Assembly (NCBI GenBank): GCA_002914845.1 | Contig: JXTC01000011.1 | Span: 432,237 to 496,236, forward strand | Direction of reading: 5' to 3' | DNA: 64,000 bases | Source: Trema orientale | Lineage: Eukaryota > Streptophyta > Magnoliopsida > Rosales > Cannabaceae | Shown here: piece by piece, positions 60,005 to 64,000 of the stretch | How the letters are laid out: each line of letters begins with the position of its first letter | Numbering within the stretch: the first letter of the stretch is position 1 | Notes under the pieces: model-generated | Databases searched by the model: none | Seen by the model: the letters and a program-made list of their open reading frames with translations, nothing else | Told to the model about the DNA's origin: nothing | Position numbers and translations under genes: made by a program

Positions 60005-60874
60005 GGCCATATTTGGTTGGGGGTAATAGAAAGGAATAGAATGAAAACAACTCTAAAATGACCTAATTCCATTGTTTGTTTAGAAAATCCAAATAGGAAA
60101 AGTCTTTCCGTTGGAATGAAATATGGTGGAATTCTATTTTGGGTGGAATAAGGTAGAATGGAATACATTTAATTAATAAAAAAATAAATAATTAAATAAA
60201 ATAATAAAATAAAGTAAAATAATGCTAAATGTAAAATAATTTAATAAAATAATAATTTAATTAATAAAATAATTTAATGAAATAATAAAATAAAATAAAA
60301 TAATGCTAAATGTAAAATAATTTAATAAAATAATACTTTAATTAATAAAAAATAATTCAATAAAATAAAATAATACTAAATGTAAAATAATTTAATAAAA
60401 TAATAATTTAATAAATAAAAAATAATTAATAAAATAATTTAAAAAATAATAAAATAAAATAATGTTATATGTAAAAAAATTTAATAAAATAAAATAATGA
60501 TAAATGTGAAATAATTTAATTAATAAAATAATTTCAAAAATAATAAAATAAAAAATAATTTAATTAAGAAAATAATTTAATGCTAAATAGAAAATAATTT
60601 AATAAATAAAAATGATTAATAAAATAAAATAATGCTAAATGTAAAATAATTTAATGAAATAATTGAATGCTAAATGTAATTTAAAATACTTAAAACTAAG
60701 GGTAATTTTGTCATTATACAACTAATTCCATTCCTTTTCACAGTTACCAAACATAAGAATGTCCATTCAGCTACTGATTCTACTACTCCAACCAAACGAC
60801 ATAATTATATTATAATTCTTTTCCATTCTATTCTGATTACTATTACCATTCCACCACTGCAACCAAACGGACCC
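60005..60874. mobile_element. Tourist-like MITE with internal AT-repeat expansion (870 bp, TAA TSD)
   Basis: Ends GGCCATATTTGGTTG and CAACCAAACGGACCC are inverted with four mismatches; TAA flanks both sides (60002-60004, 60875-60877). Sub-terminal GGAATAGAATG and CATTCTATTC words are inverted as well. Confidence 0.85.
60170..60680. repeat. Degenerate tandem array of an AT-only unit
   Basis: The unit ATGCTAAATGTAAAATAATT, followed by TAATAAAATAAT words, recurs at least six times with variable spacing inside the MITE. Confidence 0.8.
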
Positions 60875-60977
60875 TAAAGAGAATGAGTGGAAAAAGAATG
60901 GAAGGGAATAAGAAACAATAATCAGATAATGTTATGATTCCTTATAATGTATAATTAATTGGTATCTAAATATATAA

Positions 60978-62052
60978 AGGGCTTGTTTGGTATGATACAA
61001 TCTTTGGGTGGAAATGCGTATCTTAATACATTTTCGTATTTGGTAATTTTTTAACCTTAGTGAAATAATCTCTATAGAAATTATATCCTCGTACTAAGGG
61101 AATAAAAGTCACCAAAACGGGTAGATTTTACATCACCCTCCATCTAAACTCCACCCTCAAACGAAAAAAAAAAAAAAAAACACGACAAAATAAAAGGTAT
61201 CAGTCCCAGGCTCAAGTTCTCCCCACTACCACTAGTCATCCCCAGTGGTCATCTTCATTGGTCATCGCCGTTGGTCACCACCGTCAGTCATTACCGTTGG
61301 TCACCACCGTCGGCCATCACCGGAACCGTTCATCTTCTCCATAGATTCGACCCCAACTTTCATCTATGTTGCTTTGTTTTTTTTATCTGGAATTTCTTTG
61401 ATATTTCTTTTGATTAAAGTGATTTGAGTAAGATTTCTTTGGATTTGAAGCTTGGGTTAGAGATTATAGGTTCTAAGAGATTTTTCAAATTTTGGTACTT
61501 TAGGCCTGGAATTTTGAAAGAAGCACATTTCTTCTCCCTCCCCCTCCCTCTCTTTTTTTTTTTTCTTCTCCCTCCCCCCTCCTTTTTTTTTGCTGCATAT
61601 TATGAGATTATGCCTTTTTGGTGTTGGGAAATGGTGTTTATGCTTTCCAAAGAGCAAAATGTAAATACTACTTCAAAATATGTATATTTTTTTCTCATGT
61701 GTTCAGTTAACAAGATTATTAAATTTATTAATATTTCATCAACAATTTTTTTATTTTAATGTTTTTTATTAATTTGTATTTCTTTATAAGCAACTCAACT
61801 TTGTGATTTTTTTTTAATGTTGATTTATTAAATGAACAATTAAAAAATGATTATTTAAGGTATTTATGACAAAATATGAAAAAACAGTACATTCTTATGC
61901 ACAACTAAATATAGATTTCTAATACTCAAAAATTATGTACAGATTACAGTGTGTAACTAAACACAATTATTCAAGATATCTGACAATTACATCACTCTCT
62001 TCAGTATCCCCGTTAATTAATCTGAAAAATTTGATTACGCTATACCAAATGA
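60978..62052. mobile_element. Possible Tourist-like element (about 1.07 kb)
   Basis: GGGCTTGTTTGGTAT at the left and ATACCAAATGACCTC at the right are approximately inverted. No target duplication found. Two short protein-like frames inside have no domain. Confidence 0.4.
61225..61325. repeat. Short minisatellite (GGTCACCACCGT-type units)
   Basis: About seven imperfect units of 12-15 bp built on GGTCATC/ACCGTTGGTCACC. Confidence 0.7.
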
Positions 62053-63140
62053 CCTCGAGGGAAAACTTTCCCTTTCTTTTTCATATCCATTACTGATTAT
62101 TAAACATATCCTAACAGTTAGTTAATTACCTAATGTTTAAGAAAATATTTAAATTAACAGCTTAATTATATGCGTGAGAAGGAGAGCAGCAGTTGGATGC
62201 GAGTGGGGATAGCTAAAGAGCAATTATGGTTTTAACGTACTTTGTTTAGAAAACAAAGCCAGAATCATGATTCTGGTCGGTACTTTGGCACTCGATCGAG
62301 TAAAAAGAGAAGCTAAAAAGCTAAAAAGGAAAAGCCTTAGCTTTCAGGATTTGGACCACAAAACCCTAGTTTCTATGGCTTAAAAAAAGGTAGTGTCTTC
62401 AAAGTTCAAACTATGATGATTAGGCTGCATGTAACTATCACGTCCATAAACCATCAGTGGGAATCTCTCTTATAAAAACTATATACGTATAGATATATAT
62501 CAAACATTTTGGATTGGTTCCGGTATATTGAGTATTTTTAAGTAACAAATTGTAGTCTTGGAGAACTTTTTTCCTTCTCTCTTCATGAATATATGGAGGA
62601 AAATAATATCATTGCTCGAATTCTCAACTTTTTCATAAAAGGATGGGAAACCACGGGCTTGCCGCTGAATTGTCCCTAAGAATAATTAAAAACCTAAGCA
62701 TGAGATATACAGTTTGTCATCTGTTCTACCACTTCTAATAATCTTTTATATATATATATATATATACACATATGTTATTGAAATATAAGTTGAAAGCAGT
62801 TGTGTGATATCTCTCTCTATCTATCCATCATTCTAACCACTGAGCATTTGGCAGGATGGTATCACTTGGTCCCACACATAAGTCATGAGTTCACATTACA
62901 ACTGCGCCTTACGTCGTAAATGAGTTATATCTTATTTTGAGTAATTTATTTTGAGAGAAATTCATATAACCCAAATTATTACGAAACTGTTCTAGGTTAT
63001 CTGAGTACGTACTTAACCCTTTACCTGGCCATAACCTTTTCAGTGGAAAAAAAGAAATCATAATACTGTTGCTTAATACTCGACCTTCTGGAGTAATTGA
63101 CTATATGTATATATTTACATATGTTAGAATCTAACCATTA
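62053..63140. other. Gene-free
   Basis: AT-rich, with a (TA)n run at about 62750-62766. No supportable feature. Confidence 0.5.
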
Positions 63141-63149
63141 ATTACTTTA

Positions 63150-63716
63150 GGACAAAATACCTTTCAGCCTCCTGACTTTTGCTAAGGGTATTAGTCTTTT
63201 ATCTAGCACATTTGAAATTTAATCTATGTGTCCAAATATAGTGTCAATTTACCCTCATTTTCACAAATACAGTGTTATTTTGCCCAAATTTTTACGAACA
63301 TAGTGCTAACTTGCCCCACTAAAGGTTTGTGAATATGGATGAGAAAAGTTCTTAGTTTTTTCTTTTATTGAAAATAATACTCATTTAAAATAAATGTAAT
63401 TTTAGGTAAATGATATTATTAAAATCCTCCATTATTCTCGATTTTAACTGTATTTTTTTTTTCTTGAATTTTTATGCAAATTTAAAAACATAGTGATTTT
63501 ATGACCTTTATTCTTTTTTATTTAATAAGTCTCGATCAATATTTGGTTGATAAAATGACTTTTTTTTAACATTATTTGCTAAATGGGGCAAGATAACACC
63601 ATGTTTGAGAAAATTAAGACAAAATAAAACTACATATGTAAAAACTAGGACGTCTGAGCAAAATTTCAAATGAGAGACTCTCTCAACAAAAGTGAAGGGC
63701 TGTAGGTATTTTGTAC
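63150..63716. mobile_element. MULE-type MITE, 567 bp, with perfect 9-bp TSD
   Basis: The ends are inverted over about 30 bases (GGACAAAATACCTTTCAGCC at the left; on the opposite strand GTACAAAATACCTACAGCCC at the right). ATTACTTTA flanks both sides exactly (63141-63149, 63717-63725). A 9-bp duplication is the Mutator-superfamily signature. No transposase is present. Confidence 0.9.
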
Positions 63717-63725
63717 ATTACTTTA

Positions 63726-64000
63726 TGATATTAACATTACGTCAGTCATCTAAAACTTAAAAGGTCGTACATAAGATTTAAACAATTTTAGCTTAATATA
63801 GTATATTTACTCTCAAGGGTCAAGAGGAACGGCACGTCTTTCTTTTTCCGCGTCATTAATAATACATATGAAAACTGCAATTTGTGAATTTTCTAATCCA
63901 ACTTACATTTGGATCAATATAATATAACTTTTCAGGCATAGATTATCGAAGACCAAAAAGAGAAGTTACAGTATTCGATCTCGTCTCACATTCATTGCAC
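63726..64000. other. Gene-free window end
   Basis: Nothing recognised. Confidence 0.5.

Noticed and set aside
1-64000. CRISPR array, operon or prokaryotic-style system
   Set aside because: No spaced repeat array and all real genes have introns; the window is plant nuclear DNA.

Overview
The window is an AT-rich stretch of a flowering-plant (eudicot) nuclear chromosome. The evidence is intron-rich genes with GT-AG junctions, gene families restricted to or typical of land plants (D-type cyclin CYCD5, BTB-TAZ protein, class I formin, X8/CBM43 protein), a plant-type initiator tRNA gene, and intergenic DNA packed with copia-type LTR fragments and MITEs. I cannot fix the genus from sequence alone. 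There are two assembly gaps: 665 N at 40563-41227 and a single N at 46534.

Six protein-coding genes can be assembled exon by exon, and each spliced frame closes exactly. (1) CYCD5-type cyclin, minus strand, 9953-11412, 5 exons, 337 aa. (2) BTB/POZ-TAZ-calmodulin-binding protein, BT4-like, plus strand, 24006-26082, 5 exons, 382 aa. (3) Class I formin closest to Arabidopsis FH2, minus strand, 28376-32697, 4 exons, 924 aa. (4) Thioredoxin-like 4B (DIM1-like splicing protein), plus strand, 46750-47870, 4 exons, 151 aa. (5) A secreted protein with a degenerate GH17-like region and an X8 domain, plus strand, 50418-51973, 3 exons, 438 aa. (6) A small uncharacterised helical protein, minus strand, 53688-55584, 4 exons, 88 aa. 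One tRNA gene, initiator tRNA-Met(CAT), lies on the minus strand at 52700-52771.

Layout: 1-9.9 kb is gene-free and holds broken copia elements (gag-pre-integrase, integrase and RT relics mainly on the minus strand), a short solo LTR, a long hairpin and MITE-like sequence. 9.9-11.6 kb is the cyclin. 11.6-22.9 kb is gene-free with MITEs, a copia gag relic interrupted by a hAT-type MITE, and a perfect 114-bp tandem duplication. 23.0-32.9 kb is gene-dense (BT4-like, then FH2 on the opposite strand). 33-46.5 kb is gene-free and contains two large LTRs of one family in opposite orientation, one with a perfect 5-bp target duplication, plus three Tourist-like MITEs. 46.7-57 kb is gene-dense (TXNL4B-like, X8 protein, iMet tRNA, small helical protein). 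57-64 kb is gene-free with at least four MITEs, including a MULE-type element with a perfect 9-bp target duplication.

The genes do not form a pathway; this is ordinary plant housekeeping and developmental gene content separated by transposon debris. I found no evidence of a novel multi-gene system. The most interesting points are the apparent loss of GH17 catalytic residues in the X8 protein, the 88-aa conserved-looking helical protein, the structural history of the LTR cluster at 36.7-41.4 kb, and several cleanly delimited MITEs.
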